Below are positions 20,928 to 31,480 of a DNA stretch of 39,015 nt, one piece after another. Source of the stretch: Candidatus Tayloriibacteriota bacterium (GTDB lineage: Bacteria; Patescibacteriota; Minisyncoccia; Phycocordibacterales; PALSA-1337); the NCBI GenBank assembly GCA_943354385.1, contig CALRBR010000006.1, positions 1-39,015 on the forward strand, written 5' to 3'. The translations under genes and the position numbers were made by a program. Position 1 is the stretch's first letter. Each line of letters starts with the position of its first letter. Under the pieces are notes generated by a model. That model worked only from the letters and a program-made list of their open reading frames with translations. It did no database searches and had not been told where the DNA came from.

Positions 20928-23849
20928 CTACCTAGCCATCCTAGCTAATCGACACCATCTACATTCTTCATCATCACAGAAACTCGTCACTAGTTTACCC
21001 GACTTCACTGCCTCCACCAAAAAAGCGATCTCCCCTTTTACTTTAAGAATATCTGAATCTGATATAGGTAGAGAAATAGTTGGGCATCTTCCTTTTTCAT
21101 CCGGTTTAATAAACACCAGTGCTGGCAAAATCCTTTTACTCTTGTACTTACTCTGAGATGACAAGAGAATATAGTAGAAAACTAACTGACGAAAATAATC
21201 TCCCGTACTGGTTTTGGTTTCACCCTTAATACTCGCCTCTGACATCCCCTGTTTAGTTTTGTAATCAAAGACACAAATATGCTCACCGTCCCTTACCACA
21301 ACATCCATTTTTCCATGAAGTCGTATCCCTGCTTCCTCTGTATCAAACCATGACTCTGTAAGTACATCTCCCGCTGTTGCAAAATGTGGCTGAAGTGCTT
21401 TGGCTACAGTTTCTGAAGTTTCAAACAACTCTTCACGCACAGCCTCCTTTTCAAACGAGGGTAGAAGTGATCCGCCAAGATACTCTGCTACCGCCATACG
21501 AATCTCCGCGTTTATACCCTCAACTGACGAGTCCTTTCGCACCATTCGCCAGACGCGGTCCATCGCGAGGTGCATCGCACTTCCCCCCTCAGATTTCGCT
21601 GAAGGCGGTTCAGGCACTTTCAAAATACTTTTGTAGAAAAAGGCTTGCGGACATTTTAGAAAATGATTGAGCGCCGTCACCGAAAGTCCCTTCTCTATTA
21701 AAATCGTCTGTGCATACGCAGATAGTTCCGCTATGCGTTTATCATTTCCTCTTGTCTTCGCCAGTGCAAAGCCATCATCCGATACCGCTGATAATATGCT
21801 TCGAGCAATATCTTTTTCTGAAAGCTCATCGACAAAAGATAGTGGAGTAAATGCCTTACCCGATACATCCTCGAGAGGAGTAATGATGGTAATGTGTTTC
21901 CGCGCCCGAGTGATAGCGACATAAAAAAGTCGTCGAGAATCACGAAGCTCATCACCATCGTCTTTTTGATTATTTGGTAATACAAATGATGCTGACCGAG
22001 GACGAGTGAGCCACGATTCATTGACTGCGTAAGGTAGGAAAACTTCGTCATATTCGAGCCCTTTTGAGCCATGGGCGGTCATAATTCGAATCGGTGCATC
22101 TGGTACTCCAGAAAGTACTTTTACACTACGAGTTTCTGCTACCTTGCGATATGAGAGTAGAGCTTCTATAATTTTTCGTGGATCATCAGCGAACGATCTG
22201 TCACGACCAGCAAGCTCCGTAGCAAGGGCAACTATACCTCGCCAGACTTCAGCATTTGCTGGACTTTTTATGATAATGTTTTTCAAACCGCTCTGCTCTG
22301 CAACATATACAAGGAACGCCAGCCCGCCTCGTTGTGAAAGTTCATTGGAAATAGCTTCAATCTTTGGCAATGCCCGGAGTATCTCTGCAATCTTTCCGGT
22401 CTTCACTAAATGAATAAATTCAGAAGTTTTAGTAAATTCCACATCCCACAATCCAGAAGCTAGGGTCACCGCGAGTGCCTCTGTTTGCGATGGGTCATTT
22501 ATAAAACTAATCAATTCAAAAAATAAAGCCCCGATCGGGTGAATAAAGATATTAATTCCTCGCTCAGAAACGGCGTGAATATTATGGGCCTCACAGAGAG
22601 TCGCCAGACGCTCCACGTCCCGATTTCGGCGCACAATAACGGCCACAGTCTTATCTGATTGCCCAGAAAACGCTTGCAATCGTTCAATCAGTGCCATGTC
22701 TCCGGCAGTACTATTTCCAGCTATAATCACTTCAATTGGTCGCGGTTTTTCATCCCCACCAGCAGTGAGTTTGATTCTCAGCAGTGGGTGTTCACCATCT
22801 GTATAATTATTTTCGATCAGCGAAAATCCGGCATCCAAAATATGCTTGTGTGAGCGATAATTTTCCTCCAGTGAAATCATCTGCATATTTTTCCAGGTAC
22901 TTTGGAATTGGAGGAAATTTTTAACTGAAGCTCCTTGGAAACGGTAAATCGCCTGTTTTTCATCACCCACCACAAAGAGATTTGGTGAATCAAAGAAACT
23001 GGCAATAATCCGAATAATTTCATTCTGAGAATCATTAGTATCCTGATGTTCATCTACCAAAAGATACAGATATTTCTCTTGAATCAATGATTTGAGCAAT
23101 TCATCCGTGCGGATAGCTTTTAGTAGTTCAAAAATAAGGTCATCGAAGTCTATTTTCTTTTCAGCTCGCTTTTTAGCTTCATACGCCTCATATACATCAG
23201 CAAATAGTAGGGTCTTTTCTGTCTTTTCAATCAGCCTTCGTGCATCAGCTTTGAGCTGGCCTTTAGTCGTACCACGAGTTGAGATAGAGCTCTCATCATT
23301 CTTAATACGCTTAGCTTCAGTAGAAGCAAAATCCACCACCATTTCTGGTGTAAGTGCTTCGCGCTTGGCATCACTAATAGTCTTTAAAATAGTTGAAATG
23401 TAAAAATCAGGTTCACCGAGTGGGCGAATTTGTTTGTATTTTTTGTCCTTCAAGATCTCACGCACAAGCTCTTGCGCCTCAATATCAGTCATTTGCTGCG
23501 TTCTATAGATGTGTGTTAAATGATCAGGAAATTCTGCAAAAACAGATGAAGCAAATCCATGAAAAGTGTTTAGTCGTACTTCGTCAGCTCGACCCCCAAT
23601 AATCTTACGGAGCTTCATGCGCATTGCCTTCACCCCAGCATCGGTAAAAGTGATTGCTAGAATACCCGACGGTGGTGTGTCGGTCAGACGCAAAATATTG
23701 GCAATACGAAGGGTTAAAATGGTCGTCTTGCCCGTCCCTGGCCCCGCAATGACCATGACTGGCCCCTCAATAGTATCCACCGCCAATTTTTGCTTTTTGT
23801 TGAGCTTTTTGTAGGCTGTATCAAAAGCTTCGCTCGTCTTTGGAGTCAT
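20928..23849 (-). CDS. UvrD-like helicase fused to a PD-(D/E)XK nuclease with Fe-S cysteines
   Basis: 973 residues. The superfamily 1A helicase has a Q-motif (LNKKQKLAV), Walker A AGPGTGKTT (35-43), ITFTDAGVKAMRMKLRK, motif II LLVDEHQDTND near 266, VGDEKQAIYRFQGA, the VKVLSGVPDAPIRIMTAHGS linker to motif V SKGLEYDEVFLP, and motif VI RRLFYVAITRARK. From about 725 there is a RecB-type nuclease: LHGKMDVVV and VFDYKTK (catalytic Asp, Asp, Lys), then Q-x2-YY. Cysteines in FLKCPQAFFYK and in CDDEECRWC match the Cys ... Cys-x4-Cys-x2-Cys iron-sulfur staple of AddB, Cas4 and Dna2. A role in double-strand-break end resection, AddA-like, is likely. An extended -10 box 6 nt before the ATG predicts a leaderless mRNA. 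Confidence 0.92.
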   Translation of the reverse strand: MTPKTSEAFDTAYKKLNKKQKLAVDTIEGPVMVIAGPGTGKTTILTLRIANILRLTDTPPSGILAITFTDAGVKAMRMKLRKIIGGRADEVRLNTFHGFASSVFAEFPDHLTHIYRTQQMTDIEAQELVREILKDKKYKQIRPLGEPDFYISTILKTISDAKREALTPEMVVDFASTEAKRIKNDESSISTRGTTKGQLKADARRLIEKTEKTLLFADVYEAYEAKKRAEKKIDFDDLIFELLKAIRTDELLKSLIQEKYLYLLVDEHQDTNDSQNEIIRIIASFFDSPNLFVVGDEKQAIYRFQGASVKNFLQFQSTWKNMQMISLEENYRSHKHILDAGFSLIENNYTDGEHPLLRIKLTAGGDEKPRPIEVIIAGNSTAGDMALIERLQAFSGQSDKTVAVIVRRNRDVERLATLCEAHNIHAVSERGINIFIHPIGALFFELISFINDPSQTEALAVTLASGLWDVEFTKTSEFIHLVKTGKIAEILRALPKIEAISNELSQRGGLAFLVYVAEQSGLKNIIIKSPANAEVWRGIVALATELAGRDRSFADDPRKIIEALLSYRKVAETRSVKVLSGVPDAPIRIMTAHGSKGLEYDEVFLPYAVNESWLTRPRSASFVLPNNQKDDGDELRDSRRLFYVAITRARKHITIITPLEDVSGKAFTPLSFVDELSEKDIARSILSAVSDDGFALAKTRGNDKRIAELSAYAQTILIEKGLSVTALNHFLKCPQAFFYKSILKVPEPPSAKSEGGSAMHLAMDRVWRMVRKDSSVEGINAEIRMAVAEYLGGSLLPSFEKEAVREELFETSETVAKALQPHFATAGDVLTESWFDTEEAGIRLHGKMDVVVRDGEHICVFDYKTKQGMSEASIKGETKTSTGDYFRQLVFYYILLSSQSKYKSKRILPALVFIKPDEKGRCPTISLPISDSDILKVKGEIAFLVEAVKSGKLVTSFCDDEECRWCRLARMAR

Positions 23850-23855
23850 GGGGTA

Positions 23856-23864
23856 AGTATAGCA
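23856..23864 (-). promoter_or_regulatory. Extended -10 promoter of the helicase-nuclease gene
   Basis: The minus strand reads TGC-TATACT, then TACCCC, then ATG. Confidence 0.7.
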
Positions 23865-24006
23865 AAAATAAAAGCATTCGAGGAATATTTTTTAATAGTC
23901 ACATATGTGCCATGGGTATGTTTCAAGAGTAACTTCTAATATAAAAAATTTATAACTATACAATGCCACACTTTTTACAAAAGAATGCTGGCTTTTCCCA
24001 TAACCA

Positions 24007-24332
24007 TTATCTGGGAAAAATAAGATTAAACAAGAATAATACCAATACGGTTATAATAGTAACAATTACGATTGAACCTACTTTGTACCTTGGTGCTCTT
24101 AAAAATTTCTCCTCTGTATATGTAAAAAAACGAATCAGGGCTGTAATAATACGAATTCCCCAAAATAACGAATAAACCACAATAGCATGCCATTCTTCTA
24201 ATTTTAAGTTACTCCGCTCAGTCCCAACCATATCAGAATCTGCCAAACTAACAACTAGAAAAACAAAAAAATACCTAGGATTATAGGAATTGTACATCCC
24301 AGGCCCCGAAGGGCGTAAATAAATCTGTTCAT
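24007..24332 (-). pseudogene. Small membrane protein, probably frameshifted
   Basis: The minus strand has TGG-TATAAT ending 7 nt before ATG 24332, the leaderless layout seen elsewhere here. That frame reads MNRFIYALRGLGCTIPIILG and then IFLFF before a stop at residue 26. The long continuation lies in another frame, open to 24007: VFLVVSLADSDMVGTERSNL, then two more hydrophobic segments (AIVVYSLFWGIRIITALIRF and VGSIVIVTIITVLVLFLFNL). The two frames meet at a 7-base T run (24265-24271). Joining them there makes one continuous first membrane helix. It could be a real mutation, a sequencing error, or slippage. Otherwise translation starts at ATG 24297 and gives 96 residues. I do not recognise the family. 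Confidence 0.55.
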
Positions 24333-24339
24333 AAAGATA

Positions 24340-24348
24340 ATTATACCA
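24340..24348 (-). promoter_or_regulatory. Extended -10 promoter of the membrane protein gene
   Basis: The minus strand reads TGG-TATAAT, then 7 nt, then ATG at 24332. Confidence 0.6.
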
Positions 24349-24436
24349 CTTAAAAAAAATGTACAGAACCAAAAATGTAAAAATTAAAATTTTAACGAAA
24401 TGTGTAAAATACAGCTCTACAGAAGCCTCATATAGC

Positions 24437-24470
24437 TTAAAGGCTCAACGATGTACCGTTGAGCCTTTAA
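24437..24470. repeat. GGCTCAAC hairpin, copy 3 of 3
   Basis: TTAAAGGCTCAACG pairs perfectly with CGTTGAGCCTTTAA around ATGTAC. It lies upstream of the membrane protein and downstream of rpoD, both on the minus strand. Confidence 0.75.
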
Positions 24471-24517
24471 CGTATTTTCCCTCCCCACCACCCTTCCGAC
24501 AGAAATTATTTAAATTT

Positions 24518-24638
24518 ACAAAACTCGTTGAAGGCTTGTTTTTAAAAGGACTTCGCAAGGCGGGTAGCCGAGACTTGAGAAAAATTTTAGTAGAAATTTA
24601 TTCGTGCCTTTTAAAAATATGCCGAGAAAAAGTTTTGT
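24518..24638 (+). repeat. Two-hairpin repeat element, copy B
   Basis: The inner arms TTTTTAAAAGG (24539-24549) and CCTTTTAAAAA (24607-24617) are perfect. Further GGC/GCC and ACAAAAC/GTTTTGT pairs extend the stem outward. At the apex are GGC-GGGTA-GCC (24559-24569), GAGACTTGAG, and AAATTTT/GAAATTT with loop AGTA (24582-24599). It ends 8 nt from the rpoD stop and is antisense to rpoD transcription. Confidence 0.8.
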
Positions 24639-24645
24639 TAAGTTT

Positions 24646-25842
24646 TTAATAATTTCTTAGCCTATTTATCTTCTCATGCTGTCGTATCTTCTCATGCGCC
24701 TTGGCTTCAATCTGGCGAATACGTTCACGAGTTACTCCGAACTCTTTACCCACCTCTTCGAGTGTGTGTGTGATTCCGTCCACGAGTCCATGTCGCATTT
24801 CTAAAATTTTGCGCTCTTTGAATGACAAATCTCCAAGAATCTCCTTGACCTGATCAGTTAAAATGCGTCGGGAAGAATCTTGATCTGGGGAAAGGATTTT
24901 GTCGTCAGAAAGAAAGTCGCCGAGTGTCGATTTTCCATCATCTCCATCATCACCTACTGGACTTTCGAGTGAGATAGTATCCTGGTCTATTTTTTCAATA
25001 TTATAAATCTTTTCTACATCCAGACCCATTTCTACCGCAATCTCCTCTGCAAGAGGCTCTCGGCCAAGGTCTTGAGAAAGTCGTCGTACCACCTGCTTGT
25101 ATTTGGCAATAGTTTCCACCATATGCACTGGCACGCGGATCGTACGAGACTGATCGGCAAGCGCACGAGTAATCGCCTGTCTAATCCACCAAGTCGCGTA
25201 TGTCGAAAACTTATACCCCTTAGTCCAATCAAATTTATCCACCGCCTTAAAGAGGCCAAGGTTGCCTTCTTGGATAAGGTCCAGAAGGGTGAGGTCAGCA
25301 CTTCGTCCAACATATTTTTTAGCGATGGAGACGACTAGTCGGAGGTTGGCACGAGCGAGGAGATTTTTGGCCTCTTCGTCACCCCTTTCAATACGCTGAG
25401 CGAGCTCCTTTTCCTGTGTTCCTGGAATAAGCGGGTACTGTCCGATCTCCTTCAAGTACATCTGAATCGAATCGTATGATGCGTCACTTTTACCTCCATA
25501 TGAATACTTTTTTGTTGCGGATTCGTCTGGCTCAATTTCTAGCAAGCCCCCGCCCTCAAGAATATCTATGCCGGCTACAGAAAGTTTGCTGTATAGGTCA
25601 TCGAGAAACATCACATCCTGTTCGATGTTTGGAAATTCTTTTAATATTTCATCGAAAGTTACGAAGCCCCGCTCCTTACCCTTTACTTGCAAACGAGCAG
25701 CTCGAATCTCCCACTCTTTTTTGTTGACTCGAGGTGTACGAGCAACTTTTTTTGTTTTTACCTTTGATTTAACTTTTACCTTCTTTACAAAAGACTTTGC
25801 CTTAGATGAAACCTTAACTGTCTTTTTTGTTCGTTTTTTCAT
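24646..25842 (-). CDS. rpoD: Primary RNA polymerase sigma factor
   Basis: A sigma-70 family housekeeping factor, 398 residues. A Lys-rich N-terminal tail (1-40) precedes a short region 1.1-like domain. Region 1.2 ([16 protein letters not shown]) and region 2 ([58 protein letters not shown]) bind core enzyme and the -10 box. Region 3 begins at [11 protein letters not shown], and region 4.2 ([20 protein letters not shown]) binds the -35 box. No large nonconserved region is present. It starts 14 nt after dnaG, so the two share a transcript. The TATAAT/TTGACA-like boxes across this window fit this factor. Confidence 0.97.
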   Translation of the reverse strand: MKKRTKKTVKVSSKAKSFVKKVKVKSKVKTKKVARTPRVNKKEWEIRAARLQVKGKERGFVTFDEILKEFPNIEQDVMFLDDLYSKLSVAGIDILEGGGLLEIEPDESATKKYSYGGKSDASYDSIQMYLKEIGQYPLIPGTQEKELAQRIERGDEEAKNLLARANLRLVVSIAKKYVGRSADLTLLDLIQEGNLGLFKAVDKFDWTKGYKFSTYATWWIRQAITRALADQSRTIRVPVHMVETIAKYKQVVRRLSQDLGREPLAEEIAVEMGLDVEKIYNIEKIDQDTISLESPVGDDGDDGKSTLGDFLSDDKILSPDQDSSRRILTDQVKEILGDLSFKERKILEMRHGLVDGITHTLEEVGKEFGVTRERIRQIEAKAHEKIRQHEKINRLRNY

Positions 25843-25856
25843 ATGTGATTTGATTA

Positions 25857-27593
25857 TTATTTTTTAGAAAGTTGAGCTAATGTATTACTTAGTTCCTGAC
25901 ATCGAGCTAGAAGTTTGGTGACTCCGGCTCCGTCTTTCTTTTTTTCAGCCTCATCAAGCGCTTTCATTACTTGCCCAAACTCCTTTTTTAAATAATCTGT
26001 CTCAAGTCCTTTTAACATTTCTTCTATCTCCTCTGCCATCTTTTCCGAGTTTTTGTAAACAACTTCTGATTCAAATATAAATTCTGGTTTTTTTTCTAAA
26101 CTATCTGCGAGTATTCTATCCCAATTTTCCTTTCCCATTATTTTTTCTAGGCGCTTTTTAAGTACATGAACATCAAGGATTTGTTTTTCTTGAGACCCCT
26201 GCCAATAAACGATACCTAGTATTTTTCTTTCGATTGAATCCTTGCGAGAAAGTGGCGAGGTTTCATTGACTCCGTCCCCTGCAGGAGTACCTTCAGCAAC
26301 CTGCATACTTTTCTCCAATCTCTTCAGATCTTCCCAAATTGCGTTCTCATCTATCTTGGTCATGTCCCGGATTTTTGCCACGAAGTGTGCTTTTTCCATC
26401 CTACTCTGAAGTACTACAATGTATGGAAGCACCTCTTCAGAAATAGCTTTTGTAAGCTTACGATCATCTAGCTTTCTAGCAAGCACTGTATCGAGATGAA
26501 ATTCTATCACTTGCTTTGCACTACGAAGCATATTTTTCCAATCTTCTATTGAATGTAAAATAATGTCTGCGGGATCTTTACCACCCTCTATTTGCACAAT
26601 CTTTACATCCATACCAAGAGACAATGCAACTTGTGATGCACGCGCAGAAGCACGTATTCCTGCACCATCAGCGTCAAACGCTATAATCATATTGCTAGAT
26701 AAACGCCGAACGAGACCTAGATTGTTTACAACATCATCACGAGAAACTACTGAATCCGTAAGAGCGGTACCTGACACTGCCACTGTATTTTTAATACCTG
26801 CCTGATGAGACATAATGAGATCCATTTGTCCTTCGACGAGGATGGTATAGTCGCGCTTACGAATATCGAGCTTGGCTTTATCGAGCCCATAGAGAATGTT
26901 TGATTTGTTAAAAAGTACAGTATCTGGACTGTTGAGATATTTGGCTGATTTGCCATCGTCCACTAGTATTCTTCCAGAGAAAGCTATTATCCTGCCACTA
27001 CTGTCGGAAATTGGAAACATAATTCTTCCACGAAACCGGTCATAGTAGCCCTTTTCAGTCTGTTTAATCAAGCCAACTTTTTCAATTTCAGCTACTGAGA
27101 AACCTTTTTTGAGAAGATGGTCATGTATTGCTCGCCAGCCCTCTGGAACAAAACCGATACAAAACTCCGATATGGTTGTATCTGTTATACCACGATTTTT
27201 GAGATAATCTTTAGCCGCCGCACTTTCTTTCAAAAGATTTTGATAGTAGCTTGTCGCTTCTTCCATGGCTCCGTACAAACGATCCAGCTCATTACGGGCC
27301 TGCACATTTTCTCTTACGAGTTCTACACCCGCTCGAAGAGCCAGAGTCTTTAATGCACCCATAAAATCTAAGCCTTCAAACTCTTGCACAAAGGTGAAGA
27401 TATCTCCTTTTGCACCACAACCAAAACAATAGTAAGAGCCACGATCCGGAGACACAAAAAAAGAGGGTGTCTTTTCGTTGTGGAACGGACACTTACCTTT
27501 TAGATTGCCTCCGGCCTTGTCGAGTTTTATATATGACTCAACTACCTCGGTAATCGTCAATCGCTCTTTAATTTTTTCAACTGAAGATGACAT
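25857..27593 (-). CDS. dnaG: DNA primase
   Basis: Makes RNA primers for replication. From [12 protein letters not shown] the product has 578 residues. The CHC2 zinc finger is [20 protein letters not shown] followed by YYCFGCG. The TOPRIM catalytic core has LVEGQMDLI (catalytic Glu) and IAFDADGAG. The C-terminal helicase-binding region is less conserved. The frame stays open to 27770, but those 59 extra codons are translated repeat element (27641-27721) and match nothing in DnaG, so ATG 27593 is chosen. It lies between rpoC and rpoD on the minus strand, the dnaG-rpoD pair of the macromolecular synthesis operon. Confidence 0.95.
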   Translation of the reverse strand: MSSSVEKIKERLTITEVVESYIKLDKAGGNLKGKCPFHNEKTPSFFVSPDRGSYYCFGCGAKGDIFTFVQEFEGLDFMGALKTLALRAGVELVRENVQARNELDRLYGAMEEATSYYQNLLKESAAAKDYLKNRGITDTTISEFCIGFVPEGWRAIHDHLLKKGFSVAEIEKVGLIKQTEKGYYDRFRGRIMFPISDSSGRIIAFSGRILVDDGKSAKYLNSPDTVLFNKSNILYGLDKAKLDIRKRDYTILVEGQMDLIMSHQAGIKNTVAVSGTALTDSVVSRDDVVNNLGLVRRLSSNMIIAFDADGAGIRASARASQVALSLGMDVKIVQIEGGKDPADIILHSIEDWKNMLRSAKQVIEFHLDTVLARKLDDRKLTKAISEEVLPYIVVLQSRMEKAHFVAKIRDMTKIDENAIWEDLKRLEKSMQVAEGTPAGDGVNETSPLSRKDSIERKILGIVYWQGSQEKQILDVHVLKKRLEKIMGKENWDRILADSLEKKPEFIFESEVVYKNSEKMAEEIEEMLKGLETDYLKKEFGQVMKALDEAEKKKDGAGVTKLLARCQELSNTLAQLSKK

Positions 27594-27640
27594 GTATTGT
27601 ACGTTTCGGTTACATACATTACAAATTTCTTTCTTGGCAC

Positions 27641-27721
27641 ATCTTTTAAAGAGTACGAGTATTTTTCTGCTGAAAAATCTCTCAGTCTCGGCTACCGCCT
27701 TTCGAAGCCTCTTTAAAAGAT
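27641..27721 (-). repeat. Two-hairpin repeat element, copy D
   Basis: Outer arms ATCTTTTAAAGAG (27641-27653) and CTCTTTAAAAGAT (27709-27721) pair perfectly. Read on the minus strand: CTTCGAAA, GGC-GGTA-GCC (27699-27690), GAGACT, GAG, then ATTTTTC-AGCA-GAAAAAT (27678-27661), A, CTC. It lies between the rpoC stop and the dnaG start, sense to both. Confidence 0.8.
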
Positions 27722-27787
27722 ATGCTTGCGACGAATTTTGTAATACCTCAACTTGTGGTGAAAGGTACAATTTCAGTAAAAATTGTA

Positions 27788-30700
27788 CTAATTACCACTC
27801 ACTTCACCTGCATCTCTCGCCTCCATTTCCGCAATCATATTCCATTTTGGACTACCCTTGAAACCACTACCTGCTGGAATAAGTCGTCCAATAATCACGT
27901 TCTCCATGAGACCAGCGAGCTCATCCTTACTGCCTCGGATTGCATTGTTGATTAAGATTCGAGTGGTGTGTTGGAATGATGCTGCCGACAAGAAGCTCCG
28001 TCTTGAAAGTGATACTTCAGTGATACCCATCACGACCGCCTCGGCTTTTGCCTCGATACCGCTGGCTTTCCTTACGATTTCATTCTCAGCATTTAGCTCG
28101 TGTTTATTAACAATATCACCAACCATGAGCTCAGTATCACCCCCATCCCTTACCTTAAGTCTAGAGAACATCTGTCTAACGATAATTTCAATATGTTTTC
28201 GAGACACGGCCTCCCCCTGAAGTTCGTAAATCTTACTTACTTCTGTAATAACATATTCTCGAGCCTTGTCCTTACCCGCGTACTTAAACACCTCGTCAAT
28301 ATCAGCTGAACCGTCAGTGATAATGTCTCCCTTCTTTACTTTATCGCCCACCTTTACAAGTGGCATACGTCGATAGTTGATAGAATATTCAATTGCGCTT
28401 GCCTTCTTGCCTCGGTCTTCGAGTTCTGGCATAACAGTGATAATCTTTTCCTTACCGAGTTCCTTGATATCAGTCACGAGACCGTCGACAGTATTTACTA
28501 CTGCAGGATTCTTTGGCTTTCGCTTTTCAAAGATTTCTTCCACTCGAGGAAGACCGGCAGTAATATCTCCGCCCACAGACGCCGTACCTCCAGCGTGGAA
28601 TGTACGCATTGTAAGCTGTGTACCTGGCTCACCGATCGCCTGACCTGCCACAGTACCTACCGCTTCACCAAGATCAACGAGCTTGTTTTTACCAAGATCA
28701 AGACCGTAACACTGGGCACAAATACCATTTAGAGACTTACACGAGAGTGGAGATCGTACAGAAACGTGATCAACGCCTGCCTCCTCGAGCATCACTGACT
28801 CTTCTTTGCTGATAAGATGACCCTTTGGCAAAAGTACCTTTCCTTTTACATCGAGACAGTCAGCAGCAAGTACTCGTCCGCGAATACTCTTTGATATAGC
28901 GACCTCGATACCGAGGGCATTTAATTTGGTAATTGCTATACCTTCTTTGGTACCACAATCATCTTCACTTACCATAATATCTTGTGCTACCACGAAAAGT
29001 TTTCGAGTAAGATATCCTGCTTTTGCGGTGTTGAGTGCGGTATCTGTGAGACCCTTTCGAGAACCGTGAGTAGTAATAAAGTATTCGATCGGTGTAAGAC
29101 CTTCTTTACTACATGAGAGAATTGGGAGTTCGATAGTCTCTCCGGCAGTATTCTGAATAAGACCCTTCATACCGGCCATCTGTGTGATCTGTGAGTAGGA
29201 ACCTCGAGCTCCAGAGTTTACCATATCGTATACTGAGCCATTTTTATCTAGTGACGCAGGCATCAGTTTTTCAACATCGTTCTTTGCCTTGTGCCAGATT
29301 TCAATATTTTTTCTAAGTCGCTCTTCCTCTGTAAGGAGCCCTTCGTTGTACTGACTTACCACAGCTTCAGACTGAATTTTTGCTTTTGAGATAATACCAT
29401 TTCTTTCTGCTGGAATCACTATGTCGTCAATACCCCATGTGATACCTGAGCGAGTAACGTACTTGAATCCGAAGGCTTTGATACTATCGATAATAGGTGG
29501 GACGTTTTCAATGCCGTATTTGTTAATAAGTTTATCCACAATCACAGTCATCTTCTTGCGATCGATTTCTGAATTTATATATGGATAATCCTTTGGCAAA
29601 ACAGCGTTGAATAGAATTCTACCGACAGTAGTCTCGAATACCTTACCTTCAAACTGTGCGTACTTTTCACTTTCTGAACCAAGTACCCTAATCTTCGCAC
29701 GAATATCCACAGCATCGAAGTTATATGCTACGAGAGCACTACCGGGACTCTCAAAGAATTTACCCTCTCCTTTTTGTTTCTCCATGTCTTTGGTCACCCA
29801 GAAACAACCGAGCACAATGTCCAACATTTTATTTGAAACCACAGGTTCCCCACTACCTGGCTTTAGAATGTTTTTATCTGATGCCATAATTTCCTTTGCC
29901 TCTAGCTGAGCTGCGTCTGAGAGGGGTACATGAACAGCCATCTGATCTCCGTCGAAGTCCGCGTTGAAAGCGTTACAGACGAGTGGGTGCACCTGAATAG
30001 CATCACCCTCGATGAGGATTGGTTTGAATGCCTGTATACCAAGTCGGTGCAAAGTCGGTGCACGATTCAAAAGCACATAGCGGTCTTTGATTACATCTTC
30101 GAGAATCGCCCACACTTCTGGAATACCGTCGTCAATGAGTCGGCCAGCTCCACGGATGTTAAAGGCAAGCTCTTTCTGGAGCAACTGTGATATAACAAAT
30201 GGCTTAAAAAGTTCGAGTGCCATGTGTTTTGGAAGCCCACACTGATTGAGGTTGAGCTCTGGGCCAACAACAATAACGGATCGTCCTGAATAGTCTACTC
30301 GTTTACCGAGAAGATTTTGACGAAAAAGACCTCGTTTACCCTTAAGATTGTCAGAAAGTGATTTGAGTGATCTCTTTTGTGCCTGACTGACAGACGAGAA
30401 GACATTATTACCATGACGTATTGAGTTGTCGATAAGAGAATCCACCGCCTCTTGCAAGATTCGCTTTTCATTTCGCAAAATTACATCAGGAGCACTGATT
30501 TCTTTGAGCTTTAGAAGACGATTATTTCGATTGATTACACGGCGATAAAGATCGTTAATATCTGATGTTGCATATCGTCCACCATCAAGCGGTACCATTG
30601 GTCTTAGTGCTGGTGGGATAACTGGAATACGAGTCAGAAACATCCACTCAGGCCGAATTTTTGATTCAAGCATAGAAGACACGAGGCTAAGTCGCTTGTG

Positions 30701-31456
30701 TATCTTCTCTCGATCTACTGAACTGGCATCTTCGAGCTCAGCAGTAAGATTTTCAAAAAGTTTCTGAAGATCTATATTTTTGAGAATATCAAAAATTGCT
30801 TCTGCGCCAATAGCCGCCTCAAACAAAGTGCCGTACTTTACAGAAAATTTGTGATACAGCAATTCATCAAGTACCACTCCAGGCGTAAGACTTTCTATTT
30901 CTTTTTTTGCGTTGATCAAAAGTTCCTTCAGAGCCTCTTTGGTCTTCTCGTCCTGTGCAGCTTTTACCTTTGATTTGAATTCGGAATCCAGCTCTCGTAG
31001 AAACTGCTCTTTTGCCGGTTCTGAAACAGATGTAACGATATATCCCGCAAAGTAAATTACTTTTTCAAGATCGGCTGTCGTCATACCGAGAATAGTACCG
31101 ATACGAGATGGCATGCTTCGGAGAAACCAGATATGTGACACTGGTGTCGCTAGCTCAATATGTCCCATTCGCTCTCGTCTTACAATAGACCGAGTAATTT
31201 CCACCCCACACTTCTCACAAACAATCCCCTTGTATCTGATACCTCGATATTTTCCACAATAACACTCCCAGTCCTTATCTGGTCCAAAGATTTTTTCATC
31301 AAAAAGACCACTTTTCTCAGATCGCTGAGTTCTGTAATTAATAGTTTCTGGCTTAGTAATCTCACCAAATGACCAGTCGAGGATACGATCTGGTGATGCA
31401 AGTCTTAGGCTCACTACATCAAAATCATGCACATCTGTTGTTTTATTTTTTATCAT
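27788..31456 (-). CDS. rpoC: RNA polymerase subunit beta-prime
   Basis: The catalytic large subunit, 1222 residues. The N-terminal zinc site has Cys65, Cys67, Cys80 and Cys83 ([10 protein letters not shown] ... IVCEKCG). The active-site [12 protein letters not shown], near residue 500, binds catalytic magnesium. The second zinc site has DDCGTKEG and [11 protein letters not shown], followed by [16 protein letters not shown] of the trigger-loop region. It ends with the omega-contact region. The length is compact for a bacterial RpoC (E. coli 1407). It starts 24 nt after rpoB in one operon. Confidence 0.98.
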   Translation of the reverse strand: MIKNKTTDVHDFDVVSLRLASPDRILDWSFGEITKPETINYRTQRSEKSGLFDEKIFGPDKDWECYCGKYRGIRYKGIVCEKCGVEITRSIVRRERMGHIELATPVSHIWFLRSMPSRIGTILGMTTADLEKVIYFAGYIVTSVSEPAKEQFLRELDSEFKSKVKAAQDEKTKEALKELLINAKKEIESLTPGVVLDELLYHKFSVKYGTLFEAAIGAEAIFDILKNIDLQKLFENLTAELEDASSVDREKIHKRLSLVSSMLESKIRPEWMFLTRIPVIPPALRPMVPLDGGRYATSDINDLYRRVINRNNRLLKLKEISAPDVILRNEKRILQEAVDSLIDNSIRHGNNVFSSVSQAQKRSLKSLSDNLKGKRGLFRQNLLGKRVDYSGRSVIVVGPELNLNQCGLPKHMALELFKPFVISQLLQKELAFNIRGAGRLIDDGIPEVWAILEDVIKDRYVLLNRAPTLHRLGIQAFKPILIEGDAIQVHPLVCNAFNADFDGDQMAVHVPLSDAAQLEAKEIMASDKNILKPGSGEPVVSNKMLDIVLGCFWVTKDMEKQKGEGKFFESPGSALVAYNFDAVDIRAKIRVLGSESEKYAQFEGKVFETTVGRILFNAVLPKDYPYINSEIDRKKMTVIVDKLINKYGIENVPPIIDSIKAFGFKYVTRSGITWGIDDIVIPAERNGIISKAKIQSEAVVSQYNEGLLTEEERLRKNIEIWHKAKNDVEKLMPASLDKNGSVYDMVNSGARGSYSQITQMAGMKGLIQNTAGETIELPILSCSKEGLTPIEYFITTHGSRKGLTDTALNTAKAGYLTRKLFVVAQDIMVSEDDCGTKEGIAITKLNALGIEVAISKSIRGRVLAADCLDVKGKVLLPKGHLISKEESVMLEEAGVDHVSVRSPLSCKSLNGICAQCYGLDLGKNKLVDLGEAVGTVAGQAIGEPGTQLTMRTFHAGGTASVGGDITAGLPRVEEIFEKRKPKNPAVVNTVDGLVTDIKELGKEKIITVMPELEDRGKKASAIEYSINYRRMPLVKVGDKVKKGDIITDGSADIDEVFKYAGKDKAREYVITEVSKIYELQGEAVSRKHIEIIVRQMFSRLKVRDGGDTELMVGDIVNKHELNAENEIVRKASGIEAKAEAVVMGITEVSLSRRSFLSAASFQHTTRILINNAIRGSKDELAGLMENVIIGRLIPAGSGFKGSPKWNMIAEMEARDAGEVSGN

Positions 31457-31480
31457 TGTATTTGTGTGATTATGTAATGA

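Larger units (their letters stand above)
24333..24645. other. Intergenic region with two repeat families
   Basis: About 310 nt without a gene. It holds the promoter of the membrane protein, a GGCTCAAC hairpin (24437-24470) and copy B of the two-hairpin element. An open plus-strand frame through it is made of repeat sequence and is not taken as a gene. Confidence 0.7.

Noticed and set aside
24359-24649. Plus-strand open frame of 96 codons
   Set aside because: It consists largely of a GGCTCAAC hairpin and repeat copy B, and ends inside rpoD antisense.
27594-27770. N-terminal extension of DnaG
   Set aside because: The 59 codons are translated repeat element; conserved DnaG sequence starts at 27593.
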